DNA of 64,000 bases from Cherax quadricarinatus (taxonomy: Eukaryota > Arthropoda > Malacostraca > Decapoda > Parastacidae), in NCBI RefSeq assembly GCF_038502225.1, contig NC_091355.1, positions 10,393,778 to 10,457,777 of the forward strand, read 5' to 3'. The position numbers and the translations under genes were made by a program. The notes under the pieces were generated by a model. It ran no database searches. It saw only the letters and a program-made list of their open reading frames with translations, and was not told the DNA's origin. Positions 43,362 to 54,520 of this stretch are shown one piece after another. Within the stretch, counting starts at the first letter, position 1, and each line of letters begins with the position of its first letter.

Positions 43362-44758
43362 TTTTTTTTTTTTTAACACATCAGCCGATTCCCACCAAGG
43401 CAGGGTGGCCCAAAAACGAAAAACTTTCATCATTGACTCCATCACTGTCTTGCCAGAGGGGTGCTTTACACTACAGTTATAAAACTGCAACATTAACACC
43501 TCTCCTTCAGAGTGTAGACACTGTACTTCCCATCTCCAGGACTTAAGTCCAGCCTGCCGGTTTCCCTGAATCTCTTCATAAATGTTACTTTGCTCACACT
43601 CCAACAGCATGTTAAGTATTAAAAACCATTTGTCTCCATTCACTCCTATCAAATATGCTCATGCACACTTGCTGGAAGTCCAAGCCCCTCACACACAAAA
43701 CCACCTTTACCCCCTCCCTCCAACCCTTCCTAGGCCGACCCCTACCCCGCCTTCCCTCCACTACAGATTTATACACTCTCGAAGTCATTCCGTTTTGTTC
43801 CATTCTCTCTACATGTCCGAACCATCTCAACAATCCCTTCTCAGCCCTCTGGATAATAGTTGTGGTAATCCCACACCTCCTAATTTCTGAACTACGAATT
43901 CTCTGCATTATATTCGCACCACACATTGCCCTCAGACATGACATCTCCACTGCCTCCAGCCTTCTCCTCGTTGCAACATTCATCACCCATGCTTCACACC
44001 CATACAAGAGTGTTGGTACAACTATGCTCTCATACATTCCCCTTTTTGCTTCCACGGACAAAGTTCTTTGTCTCCACAGACTCCTAAGTACACCACTCAC
44101 CCTTTTTCCCTCATCAATTCTGTGATTCACCTCATCCTTCATAGACCCATCTGATGACACGTTCACTCCTAAATATCCGAATACATTCACCTCCTCCATA
44201 CTCTCCCTCCAATCTGATATCCTAATCTTTTTATCCTCGTAACCTTACTCTTTCCTATATTCACTTTTAACCCGTAAATGGTCCAAACGTATATATACGT
44301 TCACTACCGTACTGCCCCAACTTTGAGAAAAAAAAACATTGTTTTTTAATAGGAAAAAATAGCATATGGTACCTAGGCATTCCCAATTATTTTAATATGG
44401 TGCACAGTGAGTGCTCACACCCATTCTCACATGTCTAGGCGACTCAGGCTTATCATGGCAATGTTAAATGTAGGACACATAAAACGTATATATACGTTTG
44501 GGGCACTAGCGGTAAAAACGTATATAGTATATGTTTGGACCGTTTACAGGTTAATTTTCTTCTTTTACATGCCCTACCAAATTCATCCACCAACCTCTGC
44601 AACTTCTCTTCAGAATCTCCCCAAAGCACCATGTCATCAGCAAAGAGCAACTGTGACAACTCCCACTTTGTGTTTAATTCTTTATCTTTTACCTCCACAC
44701 CTCTTGCCAAGACCCTAGCATTCACTTCTCTTACAGCCCCATCTATAAATATATTGAA
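43362..44758 (-). pseudogene. RTE-like LINE subfamily A, minus copy split by a MITE
   Basis: Minus-strand 5'-truncated copy beginning (5' side) at 44758 in the RT palm. It shows WELSQLLFADDMVLWGDSEE, EKLQRLVDEFGRACKRR, then a MITE insertion (44271-44550), then EEVNVFGYLGVNVSSDGS, VPTLLYGCEAWVMN and RGRGRPRKGWREGV, and the 3' UTR to a poly(T) at 43362-43374 (poly(A) on the element strand). FADD is intact. The element lies in the opposite orientation to the nested stack at 46.7-54.9 kb and within the same GDAP2 intron. Loss of the N-terminal RT half makes it non-functional. Confidence 0.88.
44271..44550. mobile_element. piggyBac-type MITE, 280 bp, TTAA duplication
   Basis: TTAA at 44267-44270 and 44551-44554 flank ends CCCGTAAATGGTCCAAACG and its near complement (CGGTCCAAAC read on the minus strand, then CCTGTAAA at the tip). 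An inner ACGTATATATACGT palindrome follows each end. Removing the element and one TTAA restores the surrounding RTE reading order, so it inserted into that copy. Confidence 0.9.
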
Positions 44759-44835
44759 GATCTATTTAAACAAAACATGTTGGGAAATGAAACAAAATAA
44801 AACTAAGAAAATTCAGTATTACTGTAATCATGAGA

Positions 44836-44993
44836 TCCTCTACCCCCACACTATCCACTGCCCCGCTGCTCTCCGTACCCTACTCATCATCCCTCTCCCT
44901 TTTGCCACCCGATACCCTCGCTTCCTTCCCTGCCCTGCAGCGCTGTATGGCCCTTGTGGTTAAATGCTTCTTTTTTATTATAATAATAATGTA
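44836..44993 (+). mobile_element. RNase-H LINE 3' UTR copy
   Basis: CACTATCCACTGCCCCGCTG, CTCCCTTTTGCCACCCGATA, CCCTGCAGCGCTGTATGG and a final TATAATAATAAT match 35670-35815. Only the 3' UTR is present. Confidence 0.82.
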
Positions 44994-46371
44994 CCTAGGT
45001 AGTAGGTTGGTCGACAGTAACCACCCAGGGAGGTACTACCATCCTGCCAAGTGAGTGTAACACAAAAGCCTGTAATTGTTTTACACAATGGTAGGATTAC
45101 TGGAGTCTTTTTTTTTCTGTCTCGTACACATGCAAGATTTCAGGTTGTCTTGCTACTTCTACTTACATTTAGGTCACACTACACATACGTTTTTTTTTTT
45201 TTTTTTTTTTCAAGTCGGCCGTCTCCCACCGAGGCAGGGTGACCCAAAAAAAAGAAAGAAAATCCCCAAAAAGAAAATACTTTCATCATCATTCAACACT
45301 TTCACCACACTCGCACATTATCACTGTTTTTGCAGAGGTGCTCAGAATACAACAGTTTAGAAGCATACACATATAAAGATACACAACATATCCCTCCAAA
45401 CTGCCAATATCCCAAACCCCTCCTTTAATGTGCAGGCATTGTACTTCCCATTTCCAGGACTCAAGTCCGACTATATGAAAATAACCAGTTTCCCTGAATC
45501 CCTTCACTAAATATTACCCTGCTCACGCTCCAACAGATCGTCAGGTCCCAAGTACCATTCATCTCCATTCACTCCTATCTAACACGCTCACGCACGTTTG
45601 CTGGAAGTCCAAGCCCCTTCCCCACAAAACCTCCTTTACCCCCTCTCTCCAACTCTTTTGAGGACGACCCCTACCCCGCCTTCCTTCCCCTATAGATTTA
45701 TATGCTTTCCATGTCCTTCTACTTTGATCCATTCTCTCTAAATGACCAAACCACCTCAACAACCCCTCTTCTGCCCTCTGACTAATACTTTTATTAACTC
45801 CACACCTTTTCCTAATTTCCTCACTCCGAATTTTCTGCATAATGTTTACACCACACATTGCCCTTAAACAGGACATCTCCACTGCCTCCAACCGTCTCCT
45901 CGCTGCTGCATTTACCACCCAAGCTTCACACCCATATAAGAGTGTTGGTACTACTATACTTTCATACATTCCCTTCTTTGCCTCCATAGATAATGTTTTT
46001 TGACTCCACATGTACCTCAACGCACCACTCACCTTTTTTCCCTCATCAATTCTATGATTAACCTCATCCTTCATAAATCCATCCGCCGACACGTCAAACA
46101 TGTACAAGCATATATATACACACACCCCTCTAGGTTTTCTTCTATTTTCTTTCTAGTTCTTGTTTATTTCCTCTTACCTCCATGGGGAAGTGGAACAGAA
46201 TTCTTCTTCCGTATGCCATGCGCGTTGTAAGAGGCAACTAAAATGCCGGGAGCAAGGGGTTAATAACCCCTTCTCCTGTATATATTACTAAATGTAAAAG
46301 GAGAAACTTTTGTTTTTCCTTTTGGGCCACCCCGCCTTGGTGGGATACAGCTGGTGTGTTGAAAGAAAGAA
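44994..46371 (+). mobile_element. Non-autonomous RTE derivative, split by an RTE-B copy
   Basis: 44994-45189 and 46098-46371 together form one element of about 470 bp. It consists of the RTE 5' UTR (CCTAGGTAGTAGGTTGG to TAACCCCTTCTCCTGTA) fused to an RTE-type 3' end (GGGCCACCCCGCCTTGGTGG, GTGTTGAAAGAAAG) with the whole coding region missing. The interruption is the minus-strand RTE-B copy at 45190-46097. Sister copies at 49788-54039, 54865-56018 and 60441-60564 share both ends. Confidence 0.82.
45190..46097 (-). pseudogene. RTE-like LINE subfamily B, minus, 5'-truncated
   Basis: Poly(T) at 45190-45210 (the element's poly(A)), a 340-bp 3' UTR with TCTGTTTTTGC-type words and GGGATTTTCTTTC on the element strand, then an open segment encoding DVSADGFMKDEVNHRIDEGK, VPTLLYGCEAWVVNAAARRR, RWFGHLERM and RGRGRPQKSW. 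It stops upstream of FADD by truncation at 46097. The open part carries no stop up to its natural end (DRSEWR then TGA), so the insertion is young. It interrupts the non-autonomous element at 44994-46371. Confidence 0.88.
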
Positions 46372-46530
46372 TAATAATGTAATCAAGAGAAAGCACTAAA
46401 CCTTAAGGGTTACACAGCTCTAGAGAAATGGGAGACATCTGTAATAAATCTGAATGAGGAAAAGGAAAGTAGCTTCAATTCCTTGGCTCAAGAGTCCTTC
46501 ACCAAAATTAAGGGAATTCCCCTATAATAG
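46371..46530 (-). mobile_element. LINE-tail SINE
   Basis: AATAATGTAATCAAGAGAAA GCACTAAACC and TTCCTTGGCTCAAGAGTCC place it with 30945-31092 and 33955-34115. Confidence 0.65.
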
Positions 46531-46675
46531 GTACATAGTAGCCACACTGTACAGTAATATAGTACAACAATATGCACAATACTGCAGATCTGGTTTAACT
46601 TTTTCCTTTTATCATATACACACCACACTACAAACTTCTATTTTTATTACTTGGCAAAGCTTTTACCAGGTAGTA
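46531..46675. other. No recognised feature
   Basis: Short unique segment before the RTE 5' end. Confidence 0.35.
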
Positions 46676-47069
46676 GGTTAGTAGACAGCAACTGCTCAGG
46701 GAAGTACTACCAAGCGAGTGTAAAACGGAAGCCTGTATTTGTTTTACATGATAGTAGGATTGCTGGTCTTTTTTCTGTCTCATAAGCATGCAAGATTTCA
46801 GGTATGTCTTGCTACTTCTACTTACACTTAGGTCACACTATACATGCATGTACACATTTATGTATACACACTCATCTGAGTTTGATTTTATCGTAATAGT
46901 TCTTATTCTTATTACTTTTCCTTTCACATCCATGGGGAAGTGGAATAAGAATCTTTCCTCCGTAAGCCATGCGTGTTGTAAAAGTTGACAAAAATGCCGA
47001 GACAAATGGGCTAGTAACCCCTTTTCCCATATAGCCTACTAAAAAGAAAAAGAAGAAAACCATCAATGT

Positions 47070-48037
47070 AGGATGTTTGAATGTGTGCAGATGATTGTGG
47101 ATGTTATGAATGAAAAGAAGCTGGATGTCCTGGCTCTAAGTGAAACAAAGCTGAAAAGGGTAGGAAAGTTTCAGTGGGAAAAAGTAAATGGGATTAGGTC
47201 CAGGGTTTCTAATAGAGTTAAAGCTAAGGAAGGAGCAGCAATAATGTTGAAGGATAAGTTATGGCAGGAAAAAGTATATAAATGTATAAATTCAAGGATT
47301 ACGTCAAGAGGGATAGTATAGTTTTAAAAATGCGGTATTAGAATGTGGGGGCAGAAGTTTGTGGCTGTAGGAGGGTGGGTGCAGGAGGAAAGAGGAGTGA
47401 CTGGTGGAATGATAAGGTAAAGGGTGTGATAAAAGAGAAAAAGGTAGTTTATGAGAGTTTTTTTACAAAGCAGAAGTGATATAAGCAGGGCAGAGTATAT
47501 GGAGAATAAAAGAAAGGTGAAGAGAGTGGTGAGAGAGTGCAAAAGGAGAACAAATGATAAAGTGAGAGAGGCACTGTCAAAAAATTTTGGAGACGAACAT
47601 GTTAAGAAAGCCTAGGAAATGCATGGATTTGTCAGTTAAAAATGGAGTAGGGTAGTTAATTAATGGGGAACTGGAGGTACTGGGTAGATGGCTGGAATAT
47701 TTTGAGGAACTTTTAAATGTAGATGAAGAAAGGGAGGCAGTAATTTCATGCACTGGCCAGGGAGATATAACATCTTTTAGGAGTGAAGAAGAGCAGGATG
47801 AGAGTGTGGTGGTGGTACGTGAGGCATTACATAGAATGAAATGGAGTAAAGCAGCTGGAACTGATGGGATCATGACAGAAATGTTAAAAGCAGGGGAGGA
47901 TATAGTGTTGGAGTGGTTGGTATTTTGTTAAATAAATGTATGAAAGAGGGGAAGGTACCTAGGAATTCGCAGATAATGTGCATAGTTCCTTTATAAAAAG
48001 GGAAAGGGAATAAAAGAGATTGTAAAAATTATCGGGG
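47070..48037 (+). pseudogene. RTE-B endonuclease start and RT N-terminus (broken)
   Basis: MNEKKLDVLALSETKLKR and EGAAIMLKDKLWQEK are the first endonuclease blocks. After NSRIT the sequence jumps to the linker before RT, so most of the endonuclease is deleted. The RT N-terminus follows with frameshifts: EEQDESVVVVREALHRMKW, KAAGTDGIMTEMLKA, then a stop at TTTTGTTAAATAA near 47925-47935. Continues beyond the subfamily A insertion at 48969. Confidence 0.8.
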
Positions 48038-48970
48038 AAAAGAAGAAAATTAAAAGTGAATACAGGAAAGAGTAAGGTTATGAGGATAACAAAAATATTA
48101 GGTGATGAAAGATTGGATATCAGATTGGAGGGAGAGAGTATGGAGGAGGTGAATGTATTCAGATATTTGGGAGCGGATGGGTCTATGAAGGATGAGGTGA
48201 ATCACAGAATTGATGAGGGGAAAAGGGTGAGTGGTGCACTTAGGAGTCTGTGGAGACAAAGAACTTTGTCCTTGGAGGCAAAGAGGGGAATGTATGAGAG
48301 TATAGTTTTACCAACACTCTTATATGGGTGTGAAGCATGGGTGATGAATGTTGCAGCGAGGAGAAGGCTGGAGGCAGTGGAGATGTCATGTCTGAGGGCA
48401 ATGTGTGGTGTGAATATAATGCAGAGAATTCGTAGTTTGGAAGTTAGGAGGAGGTGCGGGATTACCAAAACTGTTGTCCAGAGGGCTGAGGAAGGGTTGT
48501 TGAGGTGGTTCGGACGTGTAGAGAGAATGGAGCGAAACAGAATGACTTCAAGAGTGTATCAGTCTGTAGTGGAAGGAAGGCGGGGTAGGGGTCGGCCTAG
48601 GAAAGGTTGGAGGGAGGGGGTAAAGGAGGTTTTGTGTGCGAAGGGCTTGGACTTCCAGCAGGCGTGCGTGAGCGTGTTTGATAGGAGTGAATGGAGACGA
48701 ATGGTTTTTAATACTTGACGTGCTGTTGGAGTGTGAGCAAAGTAACATTTATGAAGGGGTTCAGGGAAACCGGCAGGCCGGACTTGAGTCCTGGAGATGG
48801 GAAGTACAGTGCCTGCCCTCTGAAGGAGGGGTGTTAATGTTGCAGTTTAAAAACTGTAGTGTAAAGCACCCTTCTGGCAAGACAGTGATGGAGTGAATGA
48901 TGGTGAAAGTTTTTCTTTTTCGGGCCACCCTGCCTTGGTGGGAATCGGCCAGTGTGATAATAAAAATAAA
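48038..48970 (+). pseudogene. RTE-like subfamily A, 5'-truncated copy inside RTE-B
   Basis: Begins AAGAAGAAAATTAAAAGTG, inside the RT just after FADD, and stays open for 220 codons to the natural end (48056-48718): KLKVNTGKSKVMRI-like start, GESMEEVNVFRYLG, CEAWVMNVAARRRLEA, RWFGRVERM, RGRGRPRKGWREG, EWRRMVFNT. Relative to the 21455 frame four codons after YLG are deleted. The 3' UTR ends GATAATAAAAATAA. Flanks on both sides are subfamily B sequence that rejoin at ISL/SIPGK, so this copy inserted into the B element. No active site, hence not functional. Confidence 0.88.
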
Positions 48971-49787
48971 TAAGTTTACAGAGTATACCAGATAAAGTAT
49001 ACAGTAGGGTTATTACTGAAAGGATTAGAGGTAAGACAGAATGTAAGACTGCGGATGAGCAAGGAGATTTCAGAGTGGGTAGGGGATGTGTATATCAAGT
49101 GTTTACAATGAAGCATATATGTGAGCAGTATTTAGATAAATGTAGGGAAGTTTTTATTGCATTTATGGATTTAGAAAAGGCATATGATAGAGTGGATAGG
49201 GAAGCAATGTAGCAGATGTTGCAAGTATATGTAATAGGTGGTAAGTTACTAAATGATGTAAAGAGCTTTTATGAGGATAGTGAGGCTCAGGTTAGGGTGT
49301 GTAGAAGAGAGGGAGACTACTTCCCAGTAAAAGTAGGTCTTAGACAGGGATGTGTAATGTCACCATGGCTGTGTAATATAATTATAGATGGGGTTGAAAA
49401 AGAAGTAAATGATAGGGTGTTCAGGAGAGGGGTGGGATTAAATTATGGGGAATCAAATACAAAATGGGAATTGACACAGTTGTTTTTTGCTGATGATACT
49501 GTGCTTATGAGAGATTCTAAAGAAAAATTGCAAAGGTTAGTGGATGAGTTTGGGAGTGTGTGTAAAGGTAGAAAGTTGAAAGTAAACACAGAAAAGAGTA
49601 AGGTGATGAGGGTATCAAATGATTTAGATAAAGAAAAATTGGATATCAAACTGGGGAGGAGGAGTATGGAAGAAGTGAATGTTTCCAGATACTTGGGAGT
49701 TGATGTGTCGGCGGATGGATTTATGAAGGATGAGGTTAATCATAGAATTGATGAGGGAAAAAAGGTGAATGGTGCATTGAGGTATAT
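48971..49787 (+). pseudogene. RTE-B RT palm segment
   Basis: Continuation of the RT from 48037: MDLEKAYDRV (49166 onward, followed by a TAG in place of the tryptophan codon near 49210), LRQGCVMSPWLCNIIIDG, WELTQLFFADDTVLMRDSKE with the catalytic FADD, RKLKVNTEKSKVMRVS, VSRYLGVDVSADGF, ending GALRY at the insertion point 49787. It continues at 54040. Confidence 0.82.
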
Positions 49788-50040
49788 CTTCTTTCTTTCA
49801 ACACACCAGCCATATCCCACCAAGGCGGGGTGGCCCAAAAGGAAAAACGTAAGTTTCTCCTTTTACATTTAGTAATATATACAGGAGAAGGGGTTACTAG
49901 CCCCTTGCTCCTGGCATTTTAGTCGCCTCTTACAACACGCATGGCTTACGGAGGAAGAATTCTGTTCCACTTCCCCACGGAGGTAAGAGGAAATAAACAA
50001 GAACAAGAACTAGTAAGAAAATAGAAGAAAACCCAGAAGG

Positions 50041-52434
50041 GTTGGAATAGTTTTAAAAATGCAGTATTAGAATGTGGGGCAGAAGTTTGTGGTTATAGGA
50101 GGGTGGGGGCAGGAGGAAAGAGGAGTGATTGGTGGAACGATGAAGTAAAGGGTGTGATAAAAGAGAAAAAGGTAGCTTACGAGAGGTTTTTACAAAGCAG
50201 AAGTGTTATAAGAAGAGCAGAGTATATGGAGAGTAAAAGAAAGGTGAAGAGAGTGGTGAGAGAGTGCAAAAGGAGAGCAGATGAAAGAGTGGGAGAGGCA
50301 CTGTCAAGAAATTTTAATGAAAATAAGAAAAATTTTTGGAGTGAGTTAAACAAGTTAAAAAAGCCTAGGGAAAGTATGGATTTGTCCATTAAAAACAGAC
50401 TAGGGGAGTTAGTAGATGGGGAGAGGGAGGTATTAGGTAGATGACGAGAATATTTTGAGGAACTTTTAAATGTTGAGGAAGAAAGGGAGGCGGTAATTTC
50501 ATGCACTGGCCAGGAAGGTATACCATCTTTTAGGAGTGAAGAAGAGCGAAATGCAAGTGTGGTGGAGGTACATGAGGCATTACGTAGAATGAAAGGGGGT
50601 AAAGCAGCTGGAACTGATGGGATCATGACAGAAATGTTAAAAGCAGGGGGGGATATAGTGTTGGAGTGGTTGGTACTTTTGTTTAATAAATGTATGAAAG
50701 AGGGGAAGGTACCTAGGGATTGGCAGAGAGCATGTATAGTCCCTTTATATAAAGGGAAAGGGGACAAAAGAGATTGTAAAAACTATAGAGGAATAAGTTT
50801 ACCGAGTATACCAGGAAAAGTATACGGTAGAGTTATAATTGAAAGAATTAGAGGCAAGACAGAATGTAGAATTGTGGATGAGCAAGGAGGCTTCAGAGTG
50901 GGTAGGGGATGCGTAGATCAAGTGTTTACATTGAAGTATATTTGTGAACAGTATTTAGATAAAGGTAGGGAAGTTTTTATTGCATTTATGGATTTAGAAA
51001 AGGCATATGATAGAGTGGATAGAGGAGCAATGTGGCAGATGTTGCAAGTTTATGGAATAGGTGGTAAGTTACTAAATGCTGTAAAGAGCTTTTATGAGGA
51101 TAGTGAGACTCAGGTTAGGGTGTGTAGAAGAGAGGGAGAATACTTCCCAGTAAAAGTAGGTCTTAGACAGGGATATGTAATGTCACCATGGTTGTTTAAT
51201 ATATTTATAGATGGGGTTGTAAAAGAAGTAAATGCTAGGGTGTTCGGGAGAGGGGTGGGATTAAATTATGGGAATCAAATTCTAAATGGGAATTGACACA
51301 GTTACTTTTTGCAGATGATACTGTACTTATGGGAGATTCTAAAGAAAAATTGCAAAGGTTAGTGGATGAGTTTGAGAATGTGTGTAAAGGTAGAAAGTTG
51401 AAAGTGAACATAGAAAAGAGTAAGGTGATGAGGGTATCAAATGATTTAGATAAAGAAAAATTGGATATCAAATTGGGGAGGAGGAGTATGGAAGAAGTGA
51501 ATGTTTTCAGATACTTGGGAGTTGACGTGTCGGCGGATGGATTTATGAAGGATGAGGTTAATCATAGAATTGATGAGGGAAAAAAGGTGAGTGGTGCGTT
51601 GAGGTATATGTGGAGTCAAAAAACGTTATCTATGGAGGCAAAGAAGGGAATGTATGAAAGTATAGTAGTACCAACACTCTTATATGGATGTGAAGCTTGG
51701 GTGGTAAATGCAGCAGCGAGGAGACGGTTGGAGGCAGTGGAGATGTCCTGTCTAAGGGCAATGTGTGGTGTAAATATTATGCAGAAAATTCGGAGTGTGG
51801 AAATTAGAAGAAGGTGTGGAGTTAATAAAAGCATTAGTCAGAGGGCAGAAGAGGGGTTGTTGAGGTGGTTTGGTCATTCAGAGAGAATGGATCAAAGTAG
51901 AATGACATGGAAAGCATATAAATCTATAGGGGAAGGAAAGAGGGGTAGGGGTCGTCCTCGAAAGGGTTGGAAAGAGGGGGTAAAGGAGGTTTTGTGGGCG
52001 AGGGGCTTGGACTTCCAGCAAGCGTGCATGAGCGTGTTAGATAGGAGTGAATGGAGACGAATGATACTTGGGACCTGATGATCTGTTGGAGTGTGAGCAG
52101 GGTAATATTTAGTGAAGGGATTCAGGGAAACCGGTTATTTTCATATAGTCGGACTTGAGTCCTGGAAATGGGAAGTACAATGCCTGCACTTTAAAGGAGG
52201 GGTTTGGGATATTGGCAGTGTGGAGGGATATGTTGTGTATCTTTATATGTGTATGCTTCTAGACTGTTGTATTCTGAGCACCTCTGCAAAAACAGTGATA
52301 ATGTGCGAGTGTGGTGAAAGTGTTGAATGATGATGAAAGTATTTTCTTTTTGGGGATTTTCTTTCTTTTTTGGGTCACCCTGCCTCGGTGGGAGACGGCC
52401 GACTTGTTGAAAAAAAAAAAAAAAAAAAAAAAAA
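50041..52434 (+). mobile_element. RTE-like LINE subfamily B, copy 2
   Basis: 5'-truncated at the linker before RT. It contains a nearly whole RT in three open stretches, a 330-bp 3' UTR and poly(A) at 52410-52435. First of three tandem copies. Confidence 0.88.
50103..52078 (+). pseudogene. RTE-B reverse transcriptase, two lesions
   Basis: Nearly complete RT. 50103-50441 encodes the linker (KRSDWWNDEVKGVIKEKKVA, NKKNFWSELNKLKKPRE) and ends at a TGA where related copies have a Trp codon (GRW). RT continues with EALRRMKGGKAAGTDGI, NYRGISLPSIPGKVYGRVI, AFMDLEKAYDRV, LRQGYVMSPWLFNIFIDG (Cys to Tyr compared with the 21455 RT), a one-base frameshift near 51270, then QLLFADDTVLMGDSKEKLQ, FRYLGVDVSADGF, CEAWVVNAAARRR, RWFGHSERM, RGRGRPRKGWKEG to the stop after LGT at 52078. 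Catalytic Asp residues are intact. One stop and one frameshift are the only obvious lesions, so the copy is young. Confidence 0.88.
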
Positions 52435-53531
52435 ATTCAGGGAAAAATTGCAAAGGTTAGTGGATGAATTTGGGAATGTGTGTAAAGGTAGAAAGTTGAA
52501 AGTGAACATAGAAAAGAGTAAGGTGATGAGGGTGTCAAATGATTTAGATAAAGAAAAATTGGATATCAAATTGGGGAGGAGGAGTATGGAAGAAGTGAAT
52601 GTTTTCAGATACTTGGGAGTTGACGTGTCGGCGGATGGATTTATGAAGGATGAGGTTAATCATAGAATTGATGAGGGAAAAAAGGTGAGTGGTGCATTGA
52701 GGTATATGTGGAGTCAAAAAACGTTATCTATGGAGGCAAAGAAGGGAATGTATGAAAGTATAGTAGTACCAACACTCTTATATGGGTGTGAAGCTTGGGT
52801 GGTAAATGCAGCAGCGAGGAGACGGTTGGAGGCAGTGGAGATGTCCTGTTTAAGGGCAATGTGTGGTGTAAATATTATGCAGAAAATTCGGAGTGTGGAA
52901 ATTAGGAGAAGGTGTGGAGTTAATAAAAGTATTAGTCAGAGGGCAGAAGAGGGGTTGTTGAGGTGGTTTGGTCATTTAGAGAGAATGGATCAAAGTAGAA
53001 TGACATGGAAAGCATATAAATCTATAGGGGAAGGAAGGCGGGGTAGGGGTCGTCCTCGAAAGGGTTGGAGAGAGGGGGTAAAGGAGGTTTTGTGGGCAAG
53101 GGGCTTGGACTTCCAGCAAGCGTGCGTGAGCGTGTTAGATAGGAGTGAATGGAGACGAATGGTACTTGGGACCTGACGATCTGTTGGAGTGTGAGCAGGG
53201 TAATATTTAGTGAAGGGATTCAGGGAAACCGGTTATTTTCATATAGTCGGACTTGAGTCCTGGAAATGGGAAGTACAATGCCTGCACTTTAAAGGAGGGG
53301 TTTGGGATATTGGCAGTTTGGAGGGATATGTTGTGTATCTTTATATGTGTATGCTTCTAGACTGTTGTATTCTGAGCACCTCTGCAAAAACAGTGATAAT
53401 GTGGGAGTGTGGTGAAAGTGTTGAATGATGATGAAAATATTTTCTTTTTGGGGATTTTCTTTCTTTTTTTTTGGGTCACCCTGCCTCGGTGGGAGACGGC
53501 CGACTTGTTTAAAAAAAAAAAAAAAAAAAAA
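52435..53531 (+). pseudogene. RTE-like LINE subfamily B, copy 3 (tandem)
   Basis: Starts ATTCAGGGAAAAATTGC directly at the poly(A) of copy 2, inside RT just after FADD. Open from 52441 to the stop after LGT at 53176: EEVNVFRYLGVDVSADGF, VPTLLYGCEAWVVNAAARRR, RWFGHLERM, RGRGRPRKGWREG. 3' UTR and poly(A) at 53511-53531. Nearly identical to copy 2 over the shared part. Confidence 0.9.
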
Positions 53532-53841
53532 TTCAGGGAAACCGGTTATTTTCATATAGTCGGACTTGAGTCCTGGAAATGGGAAGTACAATGCCTGCAC
53601 TTTAAAGGAGGGGTTTGGGATATTGGCAGTTTGGAGGGATATGTTGTGTATCTTTATACGTATATGCTTCTAAACTGTTGTATTCTGAGCACCTCTGCAA
53701 AAGCAGTGATAATGCGCGAGTGTGGTGAAAGTGTTGAATGATGATGAAAGTATTTTCTTTTTGGGGATTTTCTTTCTTTTTTGGGTCACCCTGCCTTGGT
53801 GGGAGACGACCGACTTGTTGAAAAAAAAAAAAAAAAAAAAA
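53532..53841 (+). mobile_element. RTE-like LINE subfamily B, copy 4 (3' UTR only)
   Basis: Starts ATTCAGGGAAACCGG at the poly(A) of copy 3 and contains only the 3' UTR, ending TCGGTGGGAGACG-like words and poly(A) at 53820-53841. Confidence 0.9.
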
Positions 53842-54039
53842 CATGTATGCGTAGTGTGACCTAAGTGTAAGTAGAAGTAGCAAGACTTACCTGAAATCTT
53901 GAATGTTTATGAAACAGAAAAAAGGACACCAGCAATCCTACCATGTAAAACAATTACAGGCCTTCGTTTTACACTCACCTGGCGGCAGGACGGTAGTACC
54001 TCCCTGGGCGGCTGCTGTCTACCAACCTACTACCTAGGG

Positions 54040-54520
54040 TTGAGGTATATGTGGAGACAAAAAACATTATTTATGGAGGCAAAGAAGGGAATGTATGAAA
54101 GTATAGTAGTATCAACACTCTTATATGGGTGTGAAGCTTGGGTTGTGAATGCAGCAGTGAGGAGGCGGTTGGAGGCAGTGGAGATGTCCTGTCTAAGGGC
54201 AATGTGTGGTGTAAATATTATGCAGAAAATTCGGAGTGTGGAAATTAGGAGAAGGTGTGGAGTTAATAAAAGTATTAGTTAGGGGGTTGAAGAGGGGTTG
54301 TTGAGGTGGTTTGGTCATTTAGAGAGAATGGATCAAAGTAGAATGACATGGAGAGCGTATAAATCTGTAGGGGAAGGAAGGCGGGGTAGGGGTCGTCCTT
54401 GAAAAGGTTGGAAGGAAGGGGTAAGGGAGGTTTTGTGGGCGAGGGGCTTGAACTTCCAGCAGGCGTGCATGAGCGTGTTCGATAGGAGTGAATGGAGACG
54501 AATGGTATTTGGGACCTGAC
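54040..54520 (+). pseudogene. RTE-B RT C-terminus (end of the split copy)
   Basis: Resumes at the duplicated TTGAGGTATAT: LRYMWRQKTLFMEAKKGMYE, STLLYGCEAWVVNAAVRRR, AMCGVNIMQKIRSVEIRRR, then a TAG (VNKSIS then stop) where copies 2 and 3 read Gln, and a second stop near 54400. It completes the element that begins at 46676. Confidence 0.85.

Larger units (their letters stand above)
49788..54039 (-). mobile_element. Non-autonomous RTE derivative (minus), itself split
   Basis: 49788-50040 and 53842-54039 are the two halves of one 450-bp element in minus orientation: 3' end CTTTCTTTCAACACACCAGCC at the left, 5' end CTACTACCTAGGG at the right. It is flanked by the 11-bp duplication TTGAGGTATAT, so both termini are defined exactly. 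It is interrupted by three head-to-tail RTE-B copies (50041-53841). About 18 bases of the host element are lost at that inner junction and no duplication is visible there. Confidence 0.85.
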
